DNA of 64,000 nt from Glaciibacter superstes DSM 21135 (lineage in GTDB: Bacteria; Actinomycetota; Actinomycetes; Actinomycetales; Microbacteriaceae), in NCBI RefSeq assembly GCF_000421145.1, contig NZ_ATWH01000005.1, positions 248,001 to 312,000 of the forward strand, written 5' to 3'. Made by a program: the position numbers and the translations under genes. Position 1 is the stretch's first letter. Each line of letters opens with the position of its first letter. Below, one piece after another: positions 42,412 through 50,789 of this stretch. The notes under the pieces were generated by a model. That model searched no databases. It was given only the letters and a program-made list of their open reading frames with translations, and was not told the DNA's origin.

Positions 42412-44303
42412 GCGCACCGGTATCCGTGACCCCGGCATCCGTCGCCGCTGAATCCGTCACTGCTGTCTCGACAGAATCCGACGGGTCAACCACTCGCCCT
42501 CGCCTGCTCCGCGCCAGCTGGATCCTCTACGCGGCGGCAGCGCTGCTCAGCCTCATCACCGTGTGGTTCGCCAGGGATCTCGGCTCGATCGACTGGCGGG
42601 TTCCGCTCTACTTCAACGGCGATGCCCTCGCGGTGGCGTCGCACTTCAAAACCGTGATCGAGACCGGCTGGTACGAGTCGCAGCCGCTGCTCGGCGCACC
42701 ATTCGGGCAGCACTACAACGACTATCCGACCGCAGACAACCTGCATTTCTTCGCCGCGCTCGTGCTCAGCGTGTTCAGTCACGACTTCGGTTTTGTGATG
42801 AACCTGTACTTTCTGCTCGGGTTCCCCCTGGCGGCGATGGCCGCCGTGTGGTTTCTGCGCCTGGTCGGGGTCTCGCGCATCCTGTCGGTGGCGCTCGCCG
42901 TGGTGTACGCGCTCGCTCCGTATCACTTCGTCAAGGGTGAGGGGCATCTGTTCCTGGCGTCGTACTACGTCGTTCCGCTCGCGCTCGGGCTCGTCTACCT
43001 GGTGGGAGCTGGGCGACCGATCTGGCGGATGCGCGCCGCAGGCCGTTGGTACGTGCGCATCCTGACCTGGCAGAACGCCGGTGTGCTCGCCATCTGCCTG
43101 CTGCTCGGCACCGCGTCGAGCTACTATTCGATCTTCTTCCTGCTGCTCCTGGCCATCGCCGGCATCGCCGCGTTCTGGCGGATGCGCCTGTGGCCACGGT
43201 TCCTCGGTGCGGCCGGCAGTGGGCTGATCGTGGTAGCGGCGGTGCTGCTGAACATGCTGCCCGATCTGCTCTACCGACTGCAGAACGGCACCAACGCTGC
43301 GGTGTTCCTGCGCAGTCCACCCGAGGCGGAGCACTACTCGTTCAAGATCGCGCAACTGCTGTTGCCGATGCCTCAGCACCGATTCGGGCCATTCCGCGAG
43401 CTGCGGTCGCTGTATGACCAGTTCTATCCACTGCCGTCCGAGCATCCAGCACTCGGGCTGATCGCGGCATCCGGATTCGTCGCTCTCTGCGTGCTGGCGG
43501 TGCTCTTCCTGCTGAGCGCCGGGCAGCTCGGTGCCCGTCCGGCCCGCAACGGATGGCGCACCAACGCGGTCGCGGTGCGCACGCTCTCGGTCTTGGCCGG
43601 CCTGACTCTCATCGCGTTGCTGTTCGGCACGGTCGGCAGTCTCTCGACCCTGCTGTCGTTCGTGTCGTTCCCCATTCGGGCGTGGAATCGCCTGGCGATC
43701 TTCGTTGCGCTGCTGTGTCTGGCGGCCGTCGGCATCCTGCTCGACCTGTTGGTGCGGCGCATCCTGCGAGACCAGTCGATCGCGGCAGCAAGCAAAAGGG
43801 CGTGGCTTGTCAGCGCACCGGTTGCGGTGCTTCTGATCGCCGTGGCGGTCTGGGACCAGGTGCCGCCGGTGAATCATGACGCCGTCGCGCAGCGCGAGGC
43901 CAAGTACGCGTCAGACCAGGCGTTCGCTGAGGTGATCGAGACGGACGTGGACCCCGACTGCCTGATCTTCCAGCTGCCGTACATCGCGTTCCCAGAGTCG
44001 CCACCGGTGAACGGTGTCTTCGACACCGCTCAACTGCGCCTGTTCCTGCATTCCGACACATTGCACTGGACTGGTGGGGGCATCAAGGGGAGACCCGAGA
44101 TCGACCGTCTCGGTGACATCGCGGCCTTGCCGCCGCACGATTTCGTCGATGCGATCACCGAGGAGGGCGCCTGCGGTGTGGTGATCGACCGTGCCGCTTA
44201 TGCAGACCAGGCGCAGGCGACCGTTGACGCGCTCGCCGCGGTCACGAAGACGGATGCCGTCACCTCCGACGACTCCCGCTTCACCTTCCTGCCCCTCCGT
44301 TAG
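42408..44303 (+). CDS. Polytopic membrane protein, GT-C-like
   Basis: 631 residues from GTG 42408, overlapping the upstream stop by 4 bp. A Ser/Thr/Val-rich N-terminus is followed by about 11-12 hydrophobic segments spread to residue 490, with the first loop carrying an acidic NGDALAVASHFK motif as seen in GT-C glycosyltransferases. The last 130 residues are soluble (from WDQVPPVNHDAVA). Likely uses a polyprenyl-linked sugar supplied by the adjacent GtrA/GT2 proteins; the exact family was not recognised. Confidence 0.75.
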   Translation: MSAPVSVTPASVAAESVTAVSTESDGSTTRPRLLRASWILYAAAALLSLITVWFARDLGSIDWRVPLYFNGDALAVASHFKTVIETGWYESQPLLGAPFGQHYNDYPTADNLHFFAALVLSVFSHDFGFVMNLYFLLGFPLAAMAAVWFLRLVGVSRILSVALAVVYALAPYHFVKGEGHLFLASYYVVPLALGLVYLVGAGRPIWRMRAAGRWYVRILTWQNAGVLAICLLLGTASSYYSIFFLLLLAIAGIAAFWRMRLWPRFLGAAGSGLIVVAAVLLNMLPDLLYRLQNGTNAAVFLRSPPEAEHYSFKIAQLLLPMPQHRFGPFRELRSLYDQFYPLPSEHPALGLIAASGFVALCVLAVLFLLSAGQLGARPARNGWRTNAVAVRTLSVLAGLTLIALLFGTVGSLSTLLSFVSFPIRAWNRLAIFVALLCLAAVGILLDLLVRRILRDQSIAAASKRAWLVSAPVAVLLIAVAVWDQVPPVNHDAVAQREAKYASDQAFAEVIETDVDPDCLIFQLPYIAFPESPPVNGVFDTAQLRLFLHSDTLHWTGGGIKGRPEIDRLGDIAALPPHDFVDAITEEGACGVVIDRAAYADQAQATVDALAAVTKTDAVTSDDSRFTFLPLR

Positions 44304-44409
44304 ACCGCCGTGCCCTGTTGTTGAGCTCGCCCCCCATTCGGGACGTTGTGTATGCCACTCGCCGCGCGCACTAGACACGGCCCGCACTGACAGCGATAAG
44401 CTGCCAGTC

Positions 44410-45444
44410 GTGGAACGCAGCGGAAGCGAAGACAGCCCTCCATACGCTCTCTCTGTCGTCATTCCCGTTTATCGCGGCGAGCTCACCCTCCGCAGTGTCG
44501 TCGAAGAGCTCCTTCCGCTCACTGTGCCGACGCTCACCCCTGCCGGCGCCGAGTTCATCGTCTCCGAGGTGATAATCGTCCACGACGACGGCCCTGACGG
44601 TTCTGACGCGGTCATCCTCGAACTCAGCGAAGCGCATCCCGTCGTCAACGTCGTCTGGCTGAGCCGCAACTTCGGGCAGCATGCCGCAACGCTTGCCGGC
44701 ATGGCGGAGTCCACCGGCACCTGGATCGTGACCATGGACGAAGACGGCCAGCACGACCCGGCCGACATCGGCAAGTTCCTCGATGTCGGGCTCGCCACCA
44801 GGGCGGGCGTCGTCTACGCGAATTTCACCAATGAGCGCCCGCATGGCTTCCTGCGCAGCATTGCCTCCCGAACGGCGAAACGGATGCTCGGGGCCGTGTT
44901 CGGCACGCCAGACTCCTCCCGTTTCCAGAGTTTCCGACTCGTGCGCGGAGACATGGCCCGTCAGCTCACGAGTTTCGCCGCTCCCGGCGTCTACCTCGAC
45001 GTCGCGCTGTCGTGGGTGACCACCAACATCGCCACCGCCCCGACGGAACTCCGGTCGGATGCCGGCCGCCCGTCGACCTACTCGCTTCGTGCGCTCCTCG
45101 CCTACTTTTGGCGGCTCGTCGTCACCAGCGGCACCAGAGGGCTGCGGCTGGTGAGTGTGGCCGGTGCCTTGATCGCCTTGATCGGCCTGGTCATCGCCGT
45201 CTACATCGTCATCGCCTACGCGAGCGGCAACGTGCCGGAGCCGCAAGGCTGGCCGTCGCTCATGGTGATCGTGCTGCTCTGTTCGGGTGCCATCCTCATC
45301 GCTCTCGGCATCATCGCCGAATATCTGGGCGCGGTGCAGAACGTTGCGATGGGGCGCCCACTCTATGTGGTCGTGGATCCGCCCGGTACCGCGCAGCCGT
45401 CTGCCCTGCACCTGCCGGCCCACGCCGAGGGGATGCGCCTGTGA
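44410..45444 (+). CDS. Polyprenyl-phosphate glycosyltransferase (GtrB/DPM1-like GT2)
   Basis: 344 residues from GTG 44410; TAAGCT at 44397-44402 lies exactly 7 nt upstream (leaderless). Catalytic domain: LSVVIPVYRGE, VHDDGPDGSD, VTMDEDGQHDPADI (DxD near 112-120), SRFQSFRLVR. Two C-terminal membrane helices (about 246-270, 283-308), typical of enzymes that load a sugar onto undecaprenyl phosphate. It precedes and is coupled to the aminotransferase, so it may carry the aminodeoxy sugar (inference). Confidence 0.88.
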   Translation: MERSGSEDSPPYALSVVIPVYRGELTLRSVVEELLPLTVPTLTPAGAEFIVSEVIIVHDDGPDGSDAVILELSEAHPVVNVVWLSRNFGQHAATLAGMAESTGTWIVTMDEDGQHDPADIGKFLDVGLATRAGVVYANFTNERPHGFLRSIASRTAKRMLGAVFGTPDSSRFQSFRLVRGDMARQLTSFAAPGVYLDVALSWVTTNIATAPTELRSDAGRPSTYSLRALLAYFWRLVVTSGTRGLRLVSVAGALIALIGLVIAVYIVIAYASGNVPEPQGWPSLMVIVLLCSGAILIALGIIAEYLGAVQNVAMGRPLYVVVDPPGTAQPSALHLPAHAEGMRL

Positions 45445-46652
45445 CCCAGATCGAGACGCCCGTCGAGACTCCGGCAGCAGATTCGCCCACCGTGCCATAC
45501 TTGGGCGTGCCTCCGACCCCCGTCGTCTTCAGTCGTCCGTTCCGGTCGCGACGGGAGCTCGAGAACCTCGGCACCGTTTTGAATTCCGATCATGTGCACG
45601 GCGATGGCGCGTTCACGGCATCCGCTACGGCCAAGGTCAAGGCCATCACGGGGGCGACGGATGCCCTGCTCACGACGTCGTGCACGCACGCTCTCGAGAT
45701 GGCGAGCATCCTGCTCGATCTGAAGCCGGGTGACGAGGTGGTCATCCCGAGTTTCACGTTCTCGTCGGCGGCTGCCGCGATCGTGTCGCGTGGAGCGGTG
45801 CCGGTGTTCGTCGACATCGACGAAGCGCATGGCAATGTCGACGTAGGCCAGTTGGCTGAGGCCATCGGCCCGAAGACGAAGGCGCTCTCGGTCGTGCACT
45901 ATGGCGGGGTGGCCGCCGAGATGGACGACATCCTGTCCATTGCAAAGGAAGCCGGACTTCCCGTAATCGAAGACAATGCGCATGGCTTGGGCGGCACCTA
46001 CCGCGGCCGATCGCTCGGCACGATGGGCACCTTCGGAACCCAGAGCTTCCACGACACCAAGAACGTGCACTGCGGTGAGGGCGGCGCCATTCTGGTGAAT
46101 GACCCAGGGATGATGGAGCGCGCGGAGATCGTGCGCGAGAAGGGCACAGACCGTTCGCGGTTCCTGCGCGGGCAGGTCGACAAGTACACCTGGAATGACC
46201 AGGGATCGAGTTATCTGCTGAGCGAGTTGAACGCCGCGGTTCTCGATTCGCAGCTGGAGCAGTTCGAAGAGATCCAGGCGCTGCGTCACCACATCTGGGA
46301 CACCTACGCGGCCGAGCTCGGCGATTGGGCCGACCAACAGCGGGTGCGGCTGATGAGCGTGCCGGATGATCGGGACCACACGGCGCACCTGTTCTACCTG
46401 TCGATGCCCACGCATGACGACCAGGTCGAGTTGATCGCGCATCTGCGTGCGCAGGGCATCAGCGCACCGTTCCACTATGTGCCGCTCGACTCCAGCCCGG
46501 CGGGCCAGAAGTTCGGTCGAACGCTGCGTCCGTTGCCGGTGACGGAGTCGTTCTCCCGGCGGCTGGTGCGCCTGCCGCTCTGGGCCGGCCTCAGCGACGA
46601 GCAACTCGAACGTGTCGTCGACGGTGTGACTTCTTTCCGAGCCCTCGGCTGA
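45441..46652 (+). CDS. wecE: dTDP-4-amino-4,6-dideoxyhexose transaminase (WecE-like, DegT/DnrJ/EryC1)
   Basis: 403 residues from GTG 45441, overlapping the upstream stop by GTGA. PLP fold: TTSCTHALEMA near 78-88, PSFTFSSAAAAIV near 103, VIEDNAHGLGG near 175-185 and FHDTKN with the PLP Lys207. It would aminate dTDP-4-keto-6-deoxyglucose (the RmlB product) to dTDP-4-amino-4,6-dideoxygalactose. An N-terminal extension of about 25 residues is rich in Pro/Thr. No acetyltransferase (WecD) gene is seen nearby. Confidence 0.87.
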   Translation: MTQIETPVETPAADSPTVPYLGVPPTPVVFSRPFRSRRELENLGTVLNSDHVHGDGAFTASATAKVKAITGATDALLTTSCTHALEMASILLDLKPGDEVVIPSFTFSSAAAAIVSRGAVPVFVDIDEAHGNVDVGQLAEAIGPKTKALSVVHYGGVAAEMDDILSIAKEAGLPVIEDNAHGLGGTYRGRSLGTMGTFGTQSFHDTKNVHCGEGGAILVNDPGMMERAEIVREKGTDRSRFLRGQVDKYTWNDQGSSYLLSELNAAVLDSQLEQFEEIQALRHHIWDTYAAELGDWADQQRVRLMSVPDDRDHTAHLFYLSMPTHDDQVELIAHLRAQGISAPFHYVPLDSSPAGQKFGRTLRPLPVTESFSRRLVRLPLWAGLSDEQLERVVDGVTSFRALG

Positions 46653-46660
46653 TCCCTCGC

Positions 46661-46722
46661 AGGTCGAGACCCTCCTCAGCTCCGTTGAGGAGCGGCTGAG
46701 GAACGATGACGCATCTCGAAAC
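46661..46722. repeat. Dispersed palindromic element, short member
   Basis: GGTCGAGAC at the left and CTCGAAACC at the right frame an inner CTCCTCA/TGAGGAG hairpin (46672-46678 with 46686-46692). It is related to the 36948-37053 element and lies between the aminotransferase and the ParDE-like genes. Confidence 0.5.
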
Positions 46723-46803
46723 CGACCGAACCTTCGAAGTTGATCGGTTTGTCTTCATTACACGGGAGTAGGATTTAGTCCCATCGACTACCGGAGGTTG
46801 ATC

Positions 46804-47073
46804 ATGCGGACCACACGACAACTGAGCATTACTCTCCCCAACGACATGGCTGATTCGCTGCGCGCCCGAGTGCAGGCGGGCGAATACGCGAGCGAGAGTG
46901 AGGCCGTCCGCGACGGCCTGCGTGTGCTTTTTGCCCGTGACCGGGCGGTGGAGGCATGGCTTCGCGACGAAGTAAGTGCGGCCTACGACGCCCTGGCCGA
47001 CGACCCGACCCGCGCGGTTTCCGTCGAACACGTGAGGAATCGGCTCGTGGAGGAGCAAGCTGTGAACCGGTGA
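46804..47073 (+). CDS. ParD-like antitoxin (ribbon-helix-helix)
   Basis: 89 residues from ATG 46804, with GGAGG 6 nt upstream. RTTRQLSITLPNDMADSLRARVQAGEYASESEAVRDGLRVL is the CopG/ParD RHH DNA-binding fold. The rest is acidic and should bind the toxin encoded next; the stop overlaps its GTG. Probable autorepressor. Confidence 0.9.
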   Translation: MRTTRQLSITLPNDMADSLRARVQAGEYASESEAVRDGLRVLFARDRAVEAWLRDEVSAAYDALADDPTRAVSVEHVRNRLVEEQAVNR

Positions 47074-47387
47074 CCTACAAAGTCGTATTCGCTCCTGAAG
47101 CGGAAGACCAGCTCGCCGAGCTGTACCGATACATCGCCGTGGCTTCGTCCGAGATCGCCACTCGTTACACAAACGCGGTCGTCACTTATTGCGAGGGCCT
47201 GGCTCAGTTCCCATACCGCGGAACAGCCCGCAGCGATATCCGCCCGGGACTTCGAACGACAAGCTACAAGAAGCGGACGGTCATCGCGTTCGCGGTGTTC
47301 GACCGCAATGTGGCGATCATCGGTGTCTTCTACGGTGGACGAGACTACGAGACGATCCTTCGCGATACCGAAGCCACGCGAGATTAG
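47070..47387 (+). CDS. ParE/RelE superfamily toxin
   Basis: 105 residues from GTG 47070, overlapping the antitoxin by 4 bp. VVFAPEAEDQLAELYRYIA, NAVVTYCEGLAQFPYRG, and IAFAVFDRNVAIIGVFYGGRDYE are typical ParE blocks. ParE toxins act on DNA gyrase or, in RelE relatives, on ribosomal mRNA; which applies is not readable here. Confidence 0.88.
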   Translation: MTYKVVFAPEAEDQLAELYRYIAVASSEIATRYTNAVVTYCEGLAQFPYRGTARSDIRPGLRTTSYKKRTVIAFAVFDRNVAIIGVFYGGRDYETILRDTEATRD

Positions 47388-47486
47388 GACGCCAACACCC
47401 CGGCCAACCACCACCCTCCGCGGACTGAGGAGCAAGCGACGGCGAGAGTTTGGCCAGACTCTTATGCGGAGAGGATCTCCGCCATC

Positions 47487-47888
47487 TCAGTCCTCGTAGG
47501 AGTGCATCGGGGCGCTGCGCTGGTGCTGTGTATCGGTCAGCCTGGCGGTCAAGGTGGCCGCATTCGCTTCGAGGGCCTCCCGGAGTGGTGCAGTGAGCTC
47601 TGCGGAGTGGAGCGAAGCAGCGATGGACTTGTTGATCCTCGTCAGAGAGTCCGCCGGGATCAGGGTGTTGGTCTTCAGGCTTCTGGGTCGCAAGTCCACG
47701 GTCATATCGAGTTCGCGGAGGATGGCGAGCGCGCGGGACAGGCTGACGTCGGCGTTGCCCTTCTCGAACCGGGACATCCATTGGCGGGTGGTTCCGATCT
47801 TCTCGGCGAGCTCCGTCTGGGACATGCTGAGGTCAATTCGTCTCTGACGCACGACGGCGCCAACGTCGACGGGGTTCGAAGTGAGCAT
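47487..47888 (-). CDS. XRE family repressor, HipB-like, without a HipA partner
   Basis: 133 residues from ATG 47888. HTH at 8-65: VVRQRRIDLSMSQTELAEKIGTTRQWMSRFEKG, then SLSRALAILRELDMTVDLRP, as in HipB. The C-terminal part (70-133) is helical and low in complexity. No HipA-type kinase gene lies beside it, so it may be an orphan antitoxin or an ordinary repressor. Two near-identical 18-bp palindromes (47901-47918, 47929-47946) lie before it. Confidence 0.82.
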   Translation of the reverse strand: MLTSNPVDVGAVVRQRRIDLSMSQTELAEKIGTTRQWMSRFEKGNADVSLSRALAILRELDMTVDLRPRSLKTNTLIPADSLTRINKSIAASLHSAELTAPLREALEANAATLTARLTDTQHQRSAPMHSYED

Positions 47889-47900
47889 GGCAGCCTCCGA

Positions 47901-47946
47901 TGGAATGGATTCGTTCCACTATAGGTAATGGAATGCAATCGTTCCA
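47901..47946. promoter_or_regulatory. Twin 18-bp operators between the HipB-like gene and rmlC
   Basis: TGGAATGGATTCGTTCCA (47901-47918) and TGGAATGCAATCGTTCCA (47929-47946) match at 16 of 18 positions, each with TGGAA/TTCCA arms, centres 28 bp apart. They start 13 bp before the HipB-like gene and end 59 bp before rmlC TAGACT, so the repressor may control itself and, less likely, rmlC. Confidence 0.7.
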
Positions 47947-48017
47947 TTCCCCCGTCCCACCACCCGCACTCGGCTGACCCCAAGGTGCCCATCGGGCGAG
48001 TCTGTAGACTTTGGGGC

Positions 48018-48626
48018 GTGCAAATCCGTGAGCTTTCCATCCCAGACGCCTATGAGATCACGCCGAAGCAATTCGGCGACGACCGGGGCGTTTTTCTCGA
48101 GTGGTACCGATTCGACCGCCTCGAGGAGGCAATCGGTCATTCGCTCGACATCCGCCAGGCGAACACGTCGGTGTCGAAGCGGGGTGTGGTACGCGGCATC
48201 CACTTCGCCGACGTTCCGCCGAGTCAGGCCAAGTACGTCACGACAACGCGTGGCGCCGTGCTCGACTTCGTCATCGACATCCGTGTCGGATCGCCGACGT
48301 TCGGAAAGTGGGATTCGGTGCTTCTCGACGACACCGACCACAAGGCGATTTACATCGCGGAGGGTCTCGGTCACGCGTTTGTGGCGTTGACCGACGACGC
48401 GACAGTGAGCTACCTGGTGACGGATGTCTTCAACGCGTCGCGTGAGCATGGCATCAACCCGGTCGACGAAGACGTCGCCCTGGTGTTTCCGGACGCTGCC
48501 GGCGAGCTGATCCTCTCGCCGAAAGACACCGATGCACCCGGCCTCGCCGAGGCCGCCGAGGCGGGTTTGCTGCCCACCTGGGACGCCGCTCGTGCCTATT
48601 ACGACTCGCTCAACAACAGGAAGTAG
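48018..48626 (+). CDS. rmlC: dTDP-4-dehydrorhamnose 3,5-epimerase
   Basis: 202 residues from GTG 48018; TAGACT (48005-48010) is exactly 7 nt upstream (leaderless). Cupin fold: [37 protein letters not shown] near 28-64 (catalytic His62 region), [25 protein letters not shown] near 82-106, IAEGLGHAF near 113-121. Makes dTDP-4-keto-L-rhamnose for RmlD. Followed 2 bp later by rmlA. Confidence 0.93.
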   Translation: MQIRELSIPDAYEITPKQFGDDRGVFLEWYRFDRLEEAIGHSLDIRQANTSVSKRGVVRGIHFADVPPSQAKYVTTTRGAVLDFVIDIRVGSPTFGKWDSVLLDDTDHKAIYIAEGLGHAFVALTDDATVSYLVTDVFNASREHGINPVDEDVALVFPDAAGELILSPKDTDAPGLAEAAEAGLLPTWDAARAYYDSLNNRK

Positions 48627-48628
48627 CC

Positions 48629-49501
48629 ATGCGCGGAATCATTCTCGCCGGAGGTTCCGGCACCAGGCTCTGGCCCATCACCAAGGGCATCTCGAAGCAG
48701 CTGATGCCGATCTACGACAAGCCGATGGTGTACTACCCGCTGTCGACGCTGATGATGGCCGACATCAACGAGATCCTCATCATCACGACGCCGGAGTACA
48801 ACCAGCAGTTCCAAGCGCTGTTCGGCGACGGGTCTGAACTCGGTATCCACATCGAGTACGCGGTGCAGCCGTCGCCGGATGGCCTGGCGCAGGCGTTCAT
48901 CATCGGTGAGGAGTTCATCGGAGACGACAGCGTCGCCCTGGTGCTGGGTGACAACATCTTCCACGGTGCCGGGCTCGGGTCGTCGCTGCGCAACAACTCG
49001 GAGATCGACGGGGCGCGCATCTTCGCGTATCACGTGAGTAACCCCACCTCGTATGGTGTCGTCGAGTTCGACGAGCGGATGACGGCGCTCTCGATCGAGG
49101 AGAAGCCGACGAACCCGAAGAGCAACTACGCGGTTCCCGGCCTGTACTTCTACGACAACTCGGTGGTGGAGATCGCGAAGACGATCGAACCGAGTGCGCG
49201 GGGTGAGCTGGAGATCAGCACGGTCAACGAGCGTTACCTGGAGCAGGGCAAGTTGCACGTTCAGGTGCTCGATCGGGGAACAGCCTGGCTCGACACCGGA
49301 ACGTTCGAGTCGATGATGCAGGCGTCGGAGTACGTGCGCGTCATCGAAGACCGGCAGGGCTTCAAGGTCGGTTGTGTCGAGGAGATCGCCTGGCGTGCCG
49401 GCTGGATCGACGACGCGCAGCTAGCGGTTCTCGCAGCTCCGCTCACGAAGAGCGGTTACGGCGTCTACCTGCAGCGCCTGCTGGCAGACCAGGCCGGCTA
49501 G
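48629..49501 (+). CDS. rmlA: Glucose-1-phosphate thymidylyltransferase
   Basis: 290 residues, ATG start. [18 protein letters not shown] (nucleotide loop), [31 protein letters not shown] near 106-115, [33 protein letters not shown] near 219-232. First step to dTDP-sugars. Its stop shares the 4 bp CTAG with the stop of the convergent rhamnosyltransferase gene. Confidence 0.96.
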   Translation: MRGIILAGGSGTRLWPITKGISKQLMPIYDKPMVYYPLSTLMMADINEILIITTPEYNQQFQALFGDGSELGIHIEYAVQPSPDGLAQAFIIGEEFIGDDSVALVLGDNIFHGAGLGSSLRNNSEIDGARIFAYHVSNPTSYGVVEFDERMTALSIEEKPTNPKSNYAVPGLYFYDNSVVEIAKTIEPSARGELEISTVNERYLEQGKLHVQVLDRGTAWLDTGTFESMMQASEYVRVIEDRQGFKVGCVEEIAWRAGWIDDAQLAVLAAPLTKSGYGVYLQRLLADQAG

Positions 49502-50370
49502 CGGTTCAGGCCGCGCCGACCGAGAAACCAGCCGCGCACGCCGAGGCCGACGCGGAGGCCCGCCCGCACCGGCCATAGCCACCACTTGTGGTACTTGCTG
49601 GCGAGAAAGCGGTAAGCGCTCTTGTGGTGCGCTCGGATCATGATGGCGGAGTTTTCGTTGGTCGAATGCGCACCAGAGTGTGTCACGGTGGCGTCTGGCG
49701 TGTAGATGTTGCGCCACCCGGCCTGTCCGAGGCGGTAGCCGAGGTCGACGTCTTCGAAGTACATGAAGTAGCCGGGGTCGAAGCCGCCGATGGACTCAAA
49801 GGCGGTTCGGCGAACGAGCAGGCAAGAGCCAGACAGCCAACCGGCATCGCGGCTGCGTGGCGGTGCCTCCGATTCCTGGCGGTAGGAGCGGCTCCACGGG
49901 TTCTGCGGCCAGATGTTGGCGAGCAGCGCGTGGCCGACGCCAGTTCTGAGTGACGGGATGGCACGGGCTGACGGATAAACCTCGCCCTCTGTGGTCAGAA
50001 CGACAGGACCGACGGCGCCGACATCCGAGGCATCGGCGGTCGAGGCCACCATGGCGTCGATCGATCCGGGGGAGAGAACGATGTCTGGGTTGCTGATCAC
50101 AATCCACTGGACTGACTCGGGCACCGTTGCGGCTCCTGCGTCCATGGCGTGTCCATAGCCGGCGTTCTGCGGCATCGGCAGATAGCGTGCGCCGTACTGA
50201 ACCGTCAGTTCTTCGACGCCGTCAGCGTCGCCTGGTTTGTTGTCGACGACGACGACGTCCGGTCGGTCGGACGAGGCTTCTGCGATCGAGGCCAAGAACC
50301 CGGCAAGCACCGCGGCAGAGCCGTAACTCACGGTGACCACTGAGACCAGCGGTGCATCACCAGCCGTCAC
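49498..50370 (-). CDS. Rhamnosyltransferase-like GT2 (WbbL type)
   Basis: 290 residues, GTG start with GAAGGCGAAGA upstream. [43 protein letters not shown] near 62-74, [13 protein letters not shown] (DxD-like) near 92-104, [43 protein letters not shown] near 174-216, characteristic of dTDP-rhamnosyl transferases. Likely adds rhamnose to a lipid-linked intermediate; it abuts rmlA. Confidence 0.88.
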   Translation of the reverse strand: MTAGDAPLVSVVTVSYGSAAVLAGFLASIAEASSDRPDVVVVDNKPGDADGVEELTVQYGARYLPMPQNAGYGHAMDAGAATVPESVQWIVISNPDIVLSPGSIDAMVASTADASDVGAVGPVVLTTEGEVYPSARAIPSLRTGVGHALLANIWPQNPWSRSYRQESEAPPRSRDAGWLSGSCLLVRRTAFESIGGFDPGYFMYFEDVDLGYRLGQAGWRNIYTPDATVTHSGAHSTNENSAIMIRAHHKSAYRFLASKYHKWWLWPVRAGLRVGLGVRGWFLGRRGLNR

Positions 50371-50680
50371 TCTTCGCCTTCAGTCACTCGATTAAGTCCT
50401 TTACTCAGCATCAACCGCCCAGTTTAGTCATTGTCGCTGGTTCAGTCTGTCGCATCAGGACGCCGCCCGGCGCGTGCAGTCGGTTTGAATGGATCCCTGA
50501 GGCTCTTTTGCTTCGCCATTTCTTCACAATCGCGCCGGCACTGCATCTGAGCCGAGTTGAGCAGTGTCCTGTCATCGTTTATGGCCGGATGAGGGAGGGT
50601 GCTCGAGATCTTCACGCTGTTCAGGTTTAACGCCCCTAGTCGAACCGCAGGAGTTTCAATCAGCCGGATTCAGATGGTTC
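50371..50680. other. AT-richer intergenic stretch
   Basis: About 310 bp between the divergent rhamnosyltransferase and AAA ATPase genes. It holds the rhamnosyltransferase promoter region (ATTAAGTCCTTTACTC near 50389-50404) and no convincing gene; the open frame at 50352-50630 lacks a ribosome-binding site and codon bias. The right part leads into the 23-bp repeat array. Confidence 0.5.
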
Positions 50681-50772
50681 CGAATTGACGACTGGAAGGT
50701 ATGCAAAACGACGACTCGATCGTCTGCAAATTGACGACTGATAGGCTGTCAAATTGACGACTCGTCATTTTT
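50681..50772 (+). repeat. Four direct repeats at an exact 23-bp period (iteron-like)
   Basis: Copies start at 50681, 50704, 50727 and 50750. The 13-bp core CAAATTGACGACT is exact in copies 3 and 4, has one change in copy 1 and two in copy 2; the other 10 bp of each unit are variable. The array ends 17 bp before the AAA ATPase start and covers its promoter. The period of about 2.2 helical turns suggests repeated binding by one protein. Confidence 0.8.
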
Positions 50773-50789
50773 ACGTCATGGAGGATGCA

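Noticed and set aside
50352..50630. 92-codon open frame between the rhamnosyltransferase and AAA genes
   Set aside because: No ribosome-binding site, no leaderless hexamer, poor codon use, and it overlaps the rhamnosyltransferase start region.
50681..50772. CRISPR-like array
   Set aside because: The unit is only 23 bp including the variable part, with 10-bp fill and four copies, and no cas genes are nearby; it is an iteron-like array.
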